Of a stretch of 64,000 bases of DNA, positions 51,860 through 61,846 are shown in pieces. This DNA comes from Hofstenia miamia (taxonomy: Eukaryota; Xenacoelomorpha; Acoela; Hofsteniidae), in the NCBI GenBank assembly GCA_900660155.1, contig CABFPE010000040.1:1842912-1906911 (forward strand), written 5' to 3'. Every line of letters begins with the position of its first letter. Position 1 is the stretch's first letter. The position numbers and the translations under genes are program-made. The notes beneath the pieces are model-generated. The model made no database searches. It was not told where the DNA came from and saw only the letters and a list, made by a program, of their open reading frames with translations.

Positions 51860-53900
51860 AATGACAAATACAGTCATAAGTCTAAGTATTTACAATAAAT
51901 AATTCTAAAATAAAGGGTAGCAATCAAACAGCATGTGATGAGGGAAGAAGCGACGGTAGAAATTCGGCTGAACATCTGGTGGTGTTAAATTTCCTCTTGT
52001 ATGGTAAAAGTCATATTTGGAGGTTAAAGTAATAATTAACTCGTATGGTGGATGAGACTTATCGTGTATTTTTTAATCTTCTTTGAGCATGTCGAATATT
52101 CGATACTCCCTAATTGACCAATGATATTTCCATGATTTGTTCAGGAATTGTTGAATCTGTCGAAGACTTGTGTAGTCACTACCATATATAACTAGACTGT
52201 AACGTATCTTCGACACGATTAAAGATAAAAACACCTCATCGATTGCTTTTATTGAAAAACCTAACTGAAGCAAATTAAGCAATATGTATTGTTTCTTTTA
52301 AAGAGAAGTAATCATTTCATTTACATGTATGTCGAATAAAGGATTGTGTTCAAACGTAGCACCTAGAATACATTTTGATGCATTCTTACAAAGGTCAGTT
52401 GAAATTATGATTGTGATTACACGTTTCTGAACATTTTGGTTTATTTAAAAATGTACCTTCAAATCTAGACCATTGCCTGACATTATCTGCTTCCAGTTGT
52501 GCCGGAAAATTCTCATTATTCACACTGTATTGATTAATATCCTTGTAGGTAACTAGACATATTACTTTTGTATCATCTGAATAAGTGATTAAGTGGGATG
52601 CATTAATGTGTGAAGTGAGACTCCTCGATTTTACATTCCATAAGTTAGGTCCGTTGACGGTGCCCTGGCTTCCTCCCTTGTTGATAGTAATCTAATCAGA
52701 TAAATCGCCTTCGTATGTTATTCTTTGTTTGCGGTCAAGCAAAAAGCCCATTGGCCATTTTTTTATCGTTACCCGCGAGTGGGGTTTCTGCGAGATTTCT
52801 CTGAAGAAAATAATACTTGGATTGATTAAACGCTTTGAAGGGATCAAAAATCATCAGAGACTAATACTACAGATGCGTCCATTAAATACAAAATGGTGTA
52901 CAGTTGAACGCTCAGTAATTTATCATTTGTTGGTCGTTTTGACCCATAAGCAAATTGTAAAAAGTGCAGCCATGGATTTAACTTTGGAATGATACACTGT
53001 GTGCTTACTAGTTGTTTTTCATACCTTCTTCCTAATATATCCGTAACTGCTATGTCTAAAATCATTTCTTGAGCATGGTGTACCACTTTTAGGAACTAAA
53101 GCAATGTTCTGCAGCTTGTGTGCTTTTGGAAAAACACCAGTTCGGAGGCCCAGATTCCAAGCGTGTTGGACAGGCTCAGCTGAGCAATAATAGAAATTTT
53201 TGTACATCCACTACGGTATGTTATCCGCACCCGTAGCAGTTTTCTTGGTATTCTGTAGAATGTATCCAACCATTTCTAGCGATACTTGACAATCTGTATG
53301 AATACTACTAATAAATTGGCAGGGATCAATATATTTGCAATCCGTTGATTTTTGTGCAAAATGAACATTTGCCTCTTCTAAATTGCCAACTATGGCAGCA
53401 ATGTTAACTTTATTTGATATATTCCAACGTGAGAAACTGTTGATATCTTTCCACCATTCTTTTGAGCTTTTTTAATATAGTCTTTTTCATTTTTGACGCG
53501 TTAATCATTTTGTGGATTTTATCCGTCAATTCTTTTCTTTTTATTGGGTTGCGAATTTTTTTTCCGAAACCGCAATTGTACACTCAGGCATTGACAGATC
53601 AAGAAGAGATTTTATAGTTGTTTGAATCAACTCGGTAGCTGAATGAAAAACCTCGTCCCATCGTTGATTACACTGGGCAACAAATATTCAAAAAAATTTT
53701 GTTTCACATAATTTTTTTATTGTTTCTAATAGATTTTTTCCTCCTGATTTCAAATATGTAATTGGATTTCTCCTATCATCACTGGTTTGAAAGTTATGAG
53801 CAATTTTGAAAAATTAATGTTTGTAATTCCAATTCCACTGCATTCAGAATTTAGCAATCAAGTATTCCTGTAGTTGAAAAACAATATATTTTCATTTTAT
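51860..53900 (-). mobile_element. Third LINE fragment: RT and C-terminus, broken
   Basis: The minus strand, from right to left, encodes a pre-RT segment (about 53380-53600), NTKKTATGADNIP, then NLGLRTGVFPKAHKLQNIAL and VPKSGTPCSRNDFR (RT blocks 1-2, 53019-53207), mid-RT fragments (52560-53000), and a C-terminal part at 52073-52282 (SKIRYSLVIYGSDYTSLRQ). YHTRGNLTPP follows near 52000. Frames change repeatedly. It is a different family from the first LINE. Confidence 0.7.
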
Positions 53901-53935
53901 TTACAAAACTAAACTAGAAATAGTTTACTTCTAGT

Positions 53936-54013
53936 CATTTCTGTACTTTTCGTGCCTTATTTCTAAGTTTCTCTGACTTTGCTAAAGAGATCTTCTCCCT
54001 CTTGCAATAGCGG
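53936..54013 (-). pseudogene. 3' part of an exon split by the hAT insertion
   Basis: The minus strand reads RYCKREKISLAKSEKLRNKA and RKVQK then a stop at 53936-53938. Without the hAT and one copy of its TSD, this frame continues into EPIGRGDIT at 55846-55880. The basic tail looks like the C-terminus of a protein. Confidence 0.5.
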
Positions 54014-54021
54014 GTTATATC

Positions 54022-55845
54022 CAGGATTACAAATTTTCGGCGGAATTTTTTCTTTTTCGGCGGCGGAAAAAAACATGTTTTCGGCACGAAAAAGTTAATT
54101 TTCGGCGGAAATGAATTACAGTTCAATATCACAGTTAGTTTACAAATCGGCATTGTATTTAATAAAAAGTAGCTTGCTAAGGGTTTCTTCCGTCATGTTG
54201 TTTCTATCTTCGAGGAAAGAGTTTAGAATAGAGAAGAATCGTTCAACACATACTGAAGTGCATGGTGCAAATGAAAACACGTGAATATCCACCGGATTTT
54301 GAATGGAATTGCCCTGGGATTTGGCATATGCCGCCTTAAGTCCATTATTTTTTTCAGAAAGAAACTCAAGCTTTTTCATCGCAATTTCAGCTATCGAATT
54401 TCCGGTTTCTTTTAAGTCGATGAGCTTCTCCCACAGATCTGATAGTTGTTTATATGCCTTTATAACGGTAAAATCACTTGACTGGCTTGCTGATATGAGG
54501 GTGGTAATAAAACCAAGGGCTGCGACATGCCCAACTTTTGTTAAGAACGGCGCCCCATCCGTCAAATCGACGGCTTTCTTTGCCGCTGATGACTCTTTTT
54601 CAGGGATAGTTTTCAGAAATTCTTTGAGTGGTACCCAATTGCTGACAATATAGACCACTGCATTTAACCAGGTACCCCATCGGGTCAAAACGGGAATTGG
54701 AAATTTTTCACGGTTGCCGTTGAAGGTTTTCCATTTTTCCACACGGGAAGGGCACTTTTCGAACACTTTTTTGACATTTTTCACCAATTTATTTACGTCG
54801 TCATTTTTGTCCACAATTGCACTGCAAACCCTCGCCAGCATGTGAGACCAGCACGTGACATGCACCATATCAGGGAACAATGCTTGCAACCCCCGGGCGG
54901 CTACCCCGTTGTATGCGGCCCCATCGGTGATAAAAAGTCGAAATTTTTCGAAATCAGCAGCAAGATTAAGAACGGAAAGAGCCTTCATAATCTTTTGTTG
55001 AACAAATGTACCATTAGGGGGAACTAGCTCCCTGCTGAGTTCAATCAAAAACGGGGAATGGGGTTTTTCACTGTCGAGTTTCCCAATTAAAACGGCATAA
55101 TACTTTTTGCCCCCATGGTCACATTCATCGAATACGATATAAAAATGCGGAAACTCACCAGCAATTTCTCTTAATTTTGCCATCTTCATTTCGAAAGCTT
55201 CCGTGGCGTAAGTATTTCCAAGAGTAACGTCAGATGGTAACGGTCTTTTAAAGCCTTGCTCCAAAAATGTTTTCAACTTTGTGTTTCTGAGTGCCCCAAG
55301 GGGCAATCCTGCACCAACCCAAGCGTCAGTAAAGTTGTAGTTAAAAGAGTCTACATATCGATCTCTTGAAGTAGACATAAACAGAGTCGATTGATTCCCC
55401 TTTTTTAAGTTTACAGCCTTAATGTGGTTAGCCCCAGAAATGTGGTCGGTAATGTGATTGCTCTTGGAGCAGATAAACGATTTCGAACACTTCTGGCAAA
55501 TCACCCTTATTTTCGCCTCGTGCGAATTCAGAATTTCCAAAAATCCATGCTCGCGTACTTTTCTTTTTAAACTCACCATAGAAGAGCTTTTAGTAGCCAT
55601 AGTTATTCTTATTGAATCAGGATTCTTGATTTCCCCTCGCACAATAAATTCTGAAAACAGAGTCAGAATAGTAAACGAATAGTAAAATTGAGCAAACAAT
55701 ACCGTGCAATACGTGTAAAACCAAACTCAAACAGAGTCCCAATTATTTGTTTGCACACATTTTGATTGACAGGCATTTTCGGCGCCACATCCACTTAAAT
55801 CGGCGGATTTCGGCGGCTCGGCGCCGCCGAAAATTTGTAATCCTG
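54022..55845 (-). mobile_element. Complete-looking hAT transposon (1,824 bp)
   Basis: Perfect 22-bp TIRs start CAGGATTACAAATTTTCGGC (54022-54043, 55824-55845). The 8-bp target duplication GTTATATC is identical on both sides (54014-54021, 55846-55853). TTTTCGGCGG words are repeated in the subterminal 100 bp, as expected for transposase binding sites. One unbroken transposase fills the inside. Perfect ends, perfect TSD and an intact ORF point to a recent insertion. It interrupts a coding-looking minus-strand exon. Confidence 0.92.
54140..55600 (-). CDS. hAT-family transposase, intact (486 aa)
   Basis: The start at MATKSSSM (55600) is preferred; the frame is open 33 codons further up, into the 5' region. 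An N-terminal BED/CGGBP1-like zinc finger has C35, C38, H53 and H59 (CQKCSKSF...DH...NH). A hAT RNase H-like core follows: FDECDHGGKKYY (first Asp region), LFITDGAAYNGVAARGL (second Asp) and VTCWSHMLARVC (conserved C..H). Near the C-terminus is CTSVCVERFFSILNSFLEDR with the catalytic-Glu/dimerisation signature 'ERFFS..N....D.R' and a final LSKLLFIKYN. The protein would bind the TIR and subterminal GGCGG words and cut and paste the element. It is shorter than many hATs (about 600 aa) but has the expected order. Both stop and start lie well within the TIRs. Confidence 0.9.
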   Translation of the reverse strand: MATKSSSMVSLKRKVREHGFLEILNSHEAKIRVICQKCSKSFICSKSNHITDHISGANHIKAVNLKKGNQSTLFMSTSRDRYVDSFNYNFTDAWVGAGLPLGALRNTKLKTFLEQGFKRPLPSDVTLGNTYATEAFEMKMAKLREIAGEFPHFYIVFDECDHGGKKYYAVLIGKLDSEKPHSPFLIELSRELVPPNGTFVQQKIMKALSVLNLAADFEKFRLFITDGAAYNGVAARGLQALFPDMVHVTCWSHMLARVCSAIVDKNDDVNKLVKNVKKVFEKCPSRVEKWKTFNGNREKFPIPVLTRWGTWLNAVVYIVSNWVPLKEFLKTIPEKESSAAKKAVDLTDGAPFLTKVGHVAALGFITTLISASQSSDFTVIKAYKQLSDLWEKLIDLKETGNSIAEIAMKKLEFLSEKNNGLKAAYAKSQGNSIQNPVDIHVFSFAPCTSVCVERFFSILNSFLEDRNNMTEETLSKLLFIKYNADL

Positions 55846-55853
55846 GTTATATC

Positions 55854-56046
55854 ACCTCTTCCGATTGGTTCTTATCTTTTCAAAGTTTGCTTGAAAAAGT
55901 TATAGAATGATTCGAAGTCAAGGTTCTGTCGATCATCTTCACAGTGGTTGGAGAAGGATCTCTCAACAAACACCTTAAATGGATCCTCTTTATTATAATC
56001 ATAATGATGATTATCATCAATATCCTCTTTAGATAAAGAGTCCTCA
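55854..56046 (-). pseudogene. 5' part of the exon split by the hAT insertion
   Basis: The minus strand reads DSLSKEDIDDNHHYDYNKED, PFKVFVERSFSNHCEDD and ESFYNFFKQTLKR, then one in-frame stop before EPIGRGDIT. So the gene carries a stop besides the hAT insertion. It is the probable last exon of the gene below. Confidence 0.5.
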
Positions 56047-56061
56047 GGTTATTGCACTAAA

Positions 56062-56301
56062 TTACATAGAGTAATTGATATTAGAAATTACTATACCATT
56101 GTATGAGGAAGGGCCTGCATCATCTCCAATAATGTTCCTTGTTATAAAGGAGGCTGCCATGTGGGATTCCTTAACCAGTTCTCGCCTCTGGTAAAAAGTA
56201 CGTGCAGTGCTTTCTGAATGCTCGAAGCTGTAATGAACAGCCTTCATAACTGAATCATCGGCATTACCGGTTAATGTCTCCAATTGTTTCTGAATATACA
56301 A
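56062..56301 (-). pseudogene. Exon with tyrosine-recombinase-like tail
   Basis: It reads KQLETLTGNADDSVMKAVHY then SFEHSESTARTFYQRRELVK. The 'HSESTA..FYQ' phrase resembles the 'H(S)..TA..YY' end of tyrosine recombinases found in many animal Crypton-like and domesticated genes, where the last Tyr is catalytic. The upstream catalytic residues (R, K, HxxR) were not located, so the family call is tentative. Confidence 0.45.
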
Positions 56302-56332
56302 TGGAGTTTAGATTGCCTAAATATAGCATTAT

Positions 56333-56584
56333 TCATGCACCCCTAAGTTACTGCAATATTTAATTTCCATGCACCACTAAGCTATTGCAATATTTTATTT
56401 CCATGCATCACTAAGCTATTGTAATATTTTATTTCCATGCACCACTAAGCTATTGCAATATTTAATTTCCATACACCACTAAGCTATTGCAATATTTAAT
56501 TTCCATGCACCACTAAGCTATTGCAATATTCAATCTCCATGCACCACTAAGCTACTGCAATATTAAATTTCCATGCACTACTTA
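56333..56584 (-). repeat. Minisatellite, exact 34-bp period, ~7.5 copies
   Basis: CCATGCACCACTAAGC and variants start at 56367, 56401, 56435, 56469, 56503, 56537 and 56571, always 34 bp apart, with a first partial copy at 56333. It lies between two exons of the minus-strand gene remnant. Confidence 0.95.
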
Positions 56585-56650
56585 GAAAAAATATTTGCTT
56601 AGCATCAATTTTGAAGTACATGAGTACTTCCCGAAAATATTTGGCTTACC

Positions 56651-56985
56651 TTCCATGGGAAAGCGACGTAAGCTTCACTGGCTTAATCAATTGCCTAATC
56701 TTATCTGCATTCCTTATTGCTTCATGCACTCTTTCATATATTTGACAATTAATGCTAAGCATGCCAACATATGTGCCAGGGGTTTTAAACCTCAGCAAAT
56801 CTTTTAATTTTCATCGTATTTCGTTTGTTGACATTCCTTCTTTTGAAGTGAAAACTTTATAAATTTCATTTGGAATGACTAAAACACTCCTGAAATCACC
56901 TTGGTCTTCTTTGTTCCAGTGGCTATTTTGGAGCCACATGCCAACAGTAATGTTTTCGACTTTATTGGGCTTGCACCCATTCTGT
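56651..56985 (-). pseudogene. Exon of the minus-strand gene remnant
   Basis: The minus strand reads NGCKPNKVENITVGMWLQNS, HWNKEDQGDFRSVLVIPNEI, then after one stop KLKDLLRFKTPGTYVGMLSI and KPVKLTSLSHGR. It ends at a GTAAGC donor (56646-56651). Composition is clearly coding-like, but at least one stop breaks it. The product was not recognised. Confidence 0.5.
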
Positions 56986-57111
56986 AATAATATGTAACAA
57001 GTTAAACACTAGTAAAATAACTTGTCATCTTGGTTGGCATATTCAAAGTAATCCATCAAGTTCTAAACATATGTTAATATGTATAGCTTCCTAACAATAA
57101 ATACCTTAAGG

Positions 57112-57430
57112 CATTCCCGCATTGTCGGAAGGCAACTTGGAGCAATGTCCCTTTCCACTCCTAAAGTGGTTGGTTGCAGTCTTGCAACCCGCGTTATTGT
57201 ATTCTTTACAACTTTATGAGCTAGAGTAGCCTAAGGTTCAGTTGTGCGGACAATGCAAAAAATCGAGAAACTTCTTTTGTTCTCCCATCTTAAGAAGACC
57301 AAAATAAGACTTTGACCAATTCCTTTCCTTTTGAATTTTGGCAACATGTTTAAGAAAGGACCCATTGACGTCCATTTTAGTAAAAGATTGCCTTTGTTCC
57401 ACTACTTCAACAATGAAATTTTCTTAAATG
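57112..57430 (-). pseudogene. Exon of the minus-strand gene remnant
   Basis: It reads VEVVEQRQSFTKMDVNGSFL, KHVAKIQKERNWSKSYFGLL and KMGEQKKFLDFLHCPHN, a stop and change of frame, then HKVVKNTITRVARLQPTTLG and APSCLPTMRECLK ending at a GTATTT donor. It is coding-like yet broken. The order with the neighbouring exons implies one minus-strand gene. Confidence 0.5.
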
Positions 57431-57493
57431 CATAGATCAGCTAAAAGTTAGTAATGCACCACTTCTATGCTAAGCTAAACTATTTATTTTGCA

Positions 57494-57708
57494 TTAATTA
57501 ATGTACATATGAATACAATGCAATAAAATAACAGCTCTTACATAGGACTTAAAATTTGATTTTCGAGATTTGCATCTCTTACTTCCTTTACCATAGGTTC
57601 CATCAAAAAACCTCATGCTCATCATTTTGATATGTTTGAAGCAGATCAAGAATTCTTTGCTTAAATTCAATTTAGGTTGTTCAATCGGCCTGATTTCAGT
57701 AGGAAAAC
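57494..57708 (-). pseudogene. Possible exon of the minus-strand gene remnant
   Basis: It reads IRPIEQPKLNLSKEFLICFK then MRFFDGTYGKGSKRCKSRKS. It lies right against the left end of the TIR pair at 57709, so the upstream part is cut by that insertion. The product was not recognised. Confidence 0.4.
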
Positions 57709-58220
57709 CAGGGATCGGACAAATTGAATTGGAGTACATCCAATCAATTAGCAGGATATTCAATTAATGAATTGCAATTGGCAGCTTCGCCAATCAATTA
57801 ATTGCAATTAATTTATTTCATTCTAAGTGATTATAAAACGAAGTATATTATAATTCACTGAACAAACGTTTTTTAAATAAACACATGAACTCTTTTTAAA
57901 AACTAAAAAGGCCCACGAAAAGCAGTTATTTGCGCGGAGATTGATTTCATTACGCAACGCGTTAATACGAAGAAATCGTTAACAAAATTCATTTTATTAA
58001 TGGGCCCAGCATCGACTGGGTCTTGCTCTTTGTTGATTGACAAATGGGTAGCAAATCTCTTAGCAGTATTAAATCTAGTTCCGTAGCTTCTAAATAGATA
58101 TTGTGCTTGAGACAGCCGTATCAGTTTCTTAATTAATATGCAACTTTATATATTAAATGTATTTTTTATGTTCAATCACTTCAAAATATTCAAATTTGTA
58201 TTCCCTAAAGACGCGACGCC

Positions 58221-58252
<32 letters not shown>

Positions 58253-58255
<3 letters not shown>

Positions 58256-60439
58256 GGCCGGCTTTAAATAGAAGGCCTAACAAGCAAATATACAATGTGC
58301 CAAGAGAAGGGATACACAATTTTTTAAAAATTTTTGTTTAAGTTGTCAACATTTAAGATTAACGAAACATAAAGATGCAGACACTCACTTACATTGATAA
58401 TTTATATAATTTGCATAGTTTTTCTAAGTTACCCCATTGAAAAGCTATTTAGTAAAATATATATGTTAAATATAACATGAAATTATAAATCTCAACACAA
58501 ACTAAATTTACAATGAAAACTTTGATAGTCTTTGCTTAGATGTTGCGGAATGAATACCATCATTATAAACAATGACTTGAATCTTTAACATAATGTTAAT
58601 TGAAATAATAAGAACTTTTTTTCAACAACAGAATAAATATTCTTCTGCGATATTATTACTAAAAAGAGAATGAAGTCGCTTTCGTTGTTCACAATCATCC
58701 AGAATAACCTTTTCTGATAAATTTTTGAAACATGCAAAGGCCCACAGCACAGCTGAATATGTTTCAAAAGATGGCATCTGAAGCCCATTTCGATTTAAAA
58801 TGCTTAACAAAGTTGAGACATTAGAATCTTGCATTGGAGCTGCAGACGAACACTGAGAACAGCTTTTATTAATTTGTCTTTGGGCATATCCCGATATGTA
58901 AAATATAACGTTTTTGTCATCATGTGATAAATTGTCGTCATAGTTTTCATTAAAATCATAAAGAGCTTCATACTCAATTGGAGAATGAGTAATTAGTGTT
59001 TCTTTGGTATCCAAACTGACAACATCGCTTAGCATATCACGTTGAAACATTTTTTTCAGCGTTTAGAATGTCACTAACTTTGATGTTGTACTGTGAACCA
59101 CACATTTGTCTATATTGACTGAATCGCATTTCCATATCATTTTGAAATTTGCCTAAGAGAATGTAGGTATCCTTTGATTTAACAGGTGAACATAAAAATG
59201 CTAATACTGAAGAAGAAGGATTAACATCGAAATTGGAATTACATGCTTGACCATAAATATTTCCCGCTGTGTATGTAAAACCAGGCGAAACCATTGCTTC
59301 ATCAGCACAAACAATAACATCTCTATTATAATCAGTGTTATGATAACATTAAGAAATAATAGAATTGAAATAAGACATATCTTGCAAACCAAAACTTGCA
59401 GTGGTTGAATGAACTATGTCTCTTAGTGTTGAATATAAATTTTGAGATTTTGAAAATATTTCTAAACAAAATATTATAGTTGAAATAGAATATCTCCTTG
59501 CATGACTAGAAACTGGGAGTAAATGAATTTGATCACATAAGAGTTTATAAATATTGAACTTTGGAATATCAGAAAAATCTTCTTTTTAACAAGTCCACTA
59601 TAGAACAAAACATCCTGATAATAGTTGGGCTGATAATTGTTCAAAAAAGATATTAAGTTGTCTAACTGAAATTTTCGATTTACAATCCCTTTGGAAACGA
59701 TGTGGGAATATTCTGATGATTTAATTAGTGTCGTACTACTAAATAATTGGCAAGAGAAAACAGTATCATTAGTTTTAAGAATCAGTGATCTTTCTAAAGA
59801 AGGCACTTTAGTAAGTAAAATTTTATAAAAACAGAATTCTTCTGAATCACAATTTCTTAAGCTGTATCAATCATAATGCATATTAACTATAGCTTCTACA
59901 GTTAAACTATCAGATAAATTAAATTTTTCAAGTACCTGATTATCAATACGTTCTTTTTTTGCAGACGGACTTTCACGTACAGAAGTATTTGCACTTTGAA
60001 AATAACTGGGATAATCAGGAAAAATGGTAGGAACAGCTTCCGCTTTCAACCTTTTTCTTTTGAGTGACTTACCAATGCGCGACTTTCTAATTGAAATACT
60101 TTTTGTGATAAAATCTGAAGGCGTAAAATGAAAAGAACAAACGCCACTAGAAGAAGTGGGTTGGAAGTCTAATCGCCTAATACTATTCAACCATTGACTT
60201 TTAATGGAATTGTTTTTAGGAAACGAATAAATTTGTACGTACCCATCTTTTGCATAGTAATTGGACTTACAATGCACTACAGCGCATGTATTTGGCATAA
60301 CAGCGTGATGCGTAACTGTTAATTATTACATAACTCTTGTATGCACGAAACGTTTACCGCGTAAATTAGTTGTTTATTATCCCTTCTCTTGGCACTGCCG
60401 TTTATTGGTTGTTGGGCCTTCCAATTAAAGACGGCCATG
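58253..60439 (-). mobile_element. P-element-like (THAP) transposon, 2,187 bp
   Basis: 61-bp TIRs run from CATGGCCGGCTTTAAATAGA to TGCCAAGAGAAGGGAT, with the complement at 60379-60439, about 80% alike by eye. It inserted next to a TA tract and the flanks TATATATA/ATATATAT would fit an 8-bp P-type TSD but cannot be told from the microsatellite. The interior carries the THAP transposase remnant. The element lies inside a hAT-like TIR pair, which itself lies inside a gene remnant. Confidence 0.85.
58622..60298 (-). pseudogene. THAP-domain P-element transposase, broken
   Basis: The start is ATG at 60298. An N-terminal THAP zinc finger is complete: C5, C10, C54 and H57 with F26-P27 and W36 (MPNTCAVVHC, QIYSFPKN, SQWLNSIRR, GVCSFHF), the usual C2CH DNA-binding domain of P transposases and THAP9. 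A basic stretch KSLKRKRLKAEA follows. After a TGA at the end of this frame (MHYD), the same frame continues CDSEEFCFYKILL into the 59474-59806 segment. Later pieces at 59037-59294 (AMVSPGFTYTAGNIYG) and 58622-59050 (VIFYISGYAQRQI with a CSQCS pair) match the RNase H-like and C-terminal parts. Several frame changes remain; some could be introns, but the copy is probably dead. Confidence 0.8.
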
Positions 60440-60597
60440 ATATATATAACCGTAATTATTTGCCATTAATTGGATTTAAAAACAATTAATTAATTAAAAT
60501 TGGTTAAAACCTGCAATCAATTCATTGCTCTCAATTAATTGGTTCCGACCCCTGAATTTTCTTCATTAAAGGTAAATAACAAAGTTATTACCTTGTA

Positions 60598-60835
60598 TTA
60601 CCACTTCCCAATAAGGGTCATGGGATTTAATTTTCTTGTGGTTCCACTTCTTTGTACTGCAGTTCCTGCATATTTTACAGAAGTAGAACTTCTTCCTGCT
60701 TTTTTAGTAATCTTAACTGATAAAACAGTTAATGCCCGCCTATCATCATCTGGAAGCTTATGATTTTTCATATGCCTCAATACAATTTCACTAGTTTTCT
60801 TGCAGAAAACGCAGACTCCAGCACATCTGTTAATT
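60598..60835 (-). pseudogene. Zinc-finger-like first exon of the minus-strand gene remnant
   Basis: The minus-strand frame reads CAGVCVFCKKTSEIVLRHMK and NHKLPDDDRRALTVLSVKIT, then KKAGRSSTSVKYAGTAVQR and KLNPMTLIGKW. Cys residues (CVFC) with RHMKNH resemble a C2H2 or BED-type finger. It is separated from 57494-57708 only by the nested transposons, so it plausibly belongs to the same gene. Confidence 0.45.
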
Positions 60836-61033
60836 TTTCTAAAGATATGATTTCCTAAAATACATAACTAAAGACCTACTGTTTTTGTTCCCCTTTCTCA
60901 GATTCACTCTCCGAGGAACTCCAATTAATAGGTTCAAATTATACACCAACAGGATTATGGCAATAGGTTCCCCAGATTTGTCTTCACCATATACATCATT
61001 GCCAAGATCAAAAAGATCTTGTGACACTGCCAT

Positions 61034-61598
61034 ATCTATAACATATCAAAACAGGTAAGTTTAGTTTAGCAACCATAATGTATTAGCATTAATTTAGATA
61101 GTCACACATTTACTCTAATTAATTAAATCACTACCATTGAAAAGGTTGTCTCTGAAAGATTTTGCTTGCTTCATTGTTTTTCAAGCATATTACCCCTAAA
61201 AGATCATTTATGTCTTCATTACTTTTTCCTGCATTTATTCATTGCAGTTTCCCTTCATTTCACCATTGTATTTTGCCACAAAAGCCATTCGACAGCAAGC
61301 CATTAATTTGGAATGTTATCCCTGAAAAATCATTGCATACTTCATTAGTATTTCCTGCATTTCAGTATAGATTCTGGCCTAAACTCCGAAAACGAATAGA
61401 TATATTTAAAAAAATAATATAAACAAAAAAGAATGTCATTCAGTCTTCCATCCTAAAGGACAAATAAATTTTATTATTTTATTATTAATTTATACAGTTC
61501 GCAGGTCGAGGAATTGGTTCCTTAAAATAGAAAATATATCTTTCCTGCATATTTTATGTCACTACATTCTTTACTGTTAACCAGCACAACTGGCAAGG
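61034..61598. repeat. Loose repeats, no gene
   Basis: About 61145-61400 repeats a phrase like 'CC(C)TGAAA.ATCATT......TTCATTA.T.TTTCCTGCATTT' two to three times at about 125-bp spacing. Part of the 61599-61817 repeat (AGATATATTTAAAAAAAT) is echoed at about 61400. Confidence 0.45.
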
Positions 61599-61817
61599 AA
61601 TTTTAAATTCCTTGTCATAAACCTTGAAATATATTTAAACATTGAAATATAATTAATGCTTACAGATTTTTGCGCTTGCAAAGATATATTTTGTCGGCCA
61701 TTCTAAAGATAAAAACATTAGTGAGAAATATATTTGAAGAATAAAGAAACACAACAGATATATTTAAAAAAATTAAAACAATAATTTGTTGTAAATCAGT
61801 CTGCCATCTAAAGCACA
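61599..61817 (+). repeat. Direct repeat, copy 1
   Basis: It shares with 62688-62897 the order TTTTAAATTCCTT, GCAAAGATATATTTTGT, CATTCTAAAGATAAAAACAT, AACACAACAGATATATTTAA and GTAAATCAGTCTGCCATCT. The offset is about 1.09 kb. Confidence 0.85.
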
Positions 61818-61846
61818 AATAAATTTCCTTATTTTAATATTCAATT

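Larger units (their letters stand above)
57709..60554. mobile_element. hAT-like TIR pair enclosing the P element
   Basis: The left end CAGGGATCGGACAAATTG and the right end CAATTAATTGGTTCCGACCC followed by CTG are imperfect inverted repeats over about 45 bp, ending in a shared GCAGG (57750s) and CCTGC (60510). The CAGGGGTCGGAAC type end is hAT-like. No matching 8-bp TSD is seen (AGGAAAAC versus AATTTTCT). Without the inner P element about 660 bp remain, so it is non-autonomous. Confidence 0.55.
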
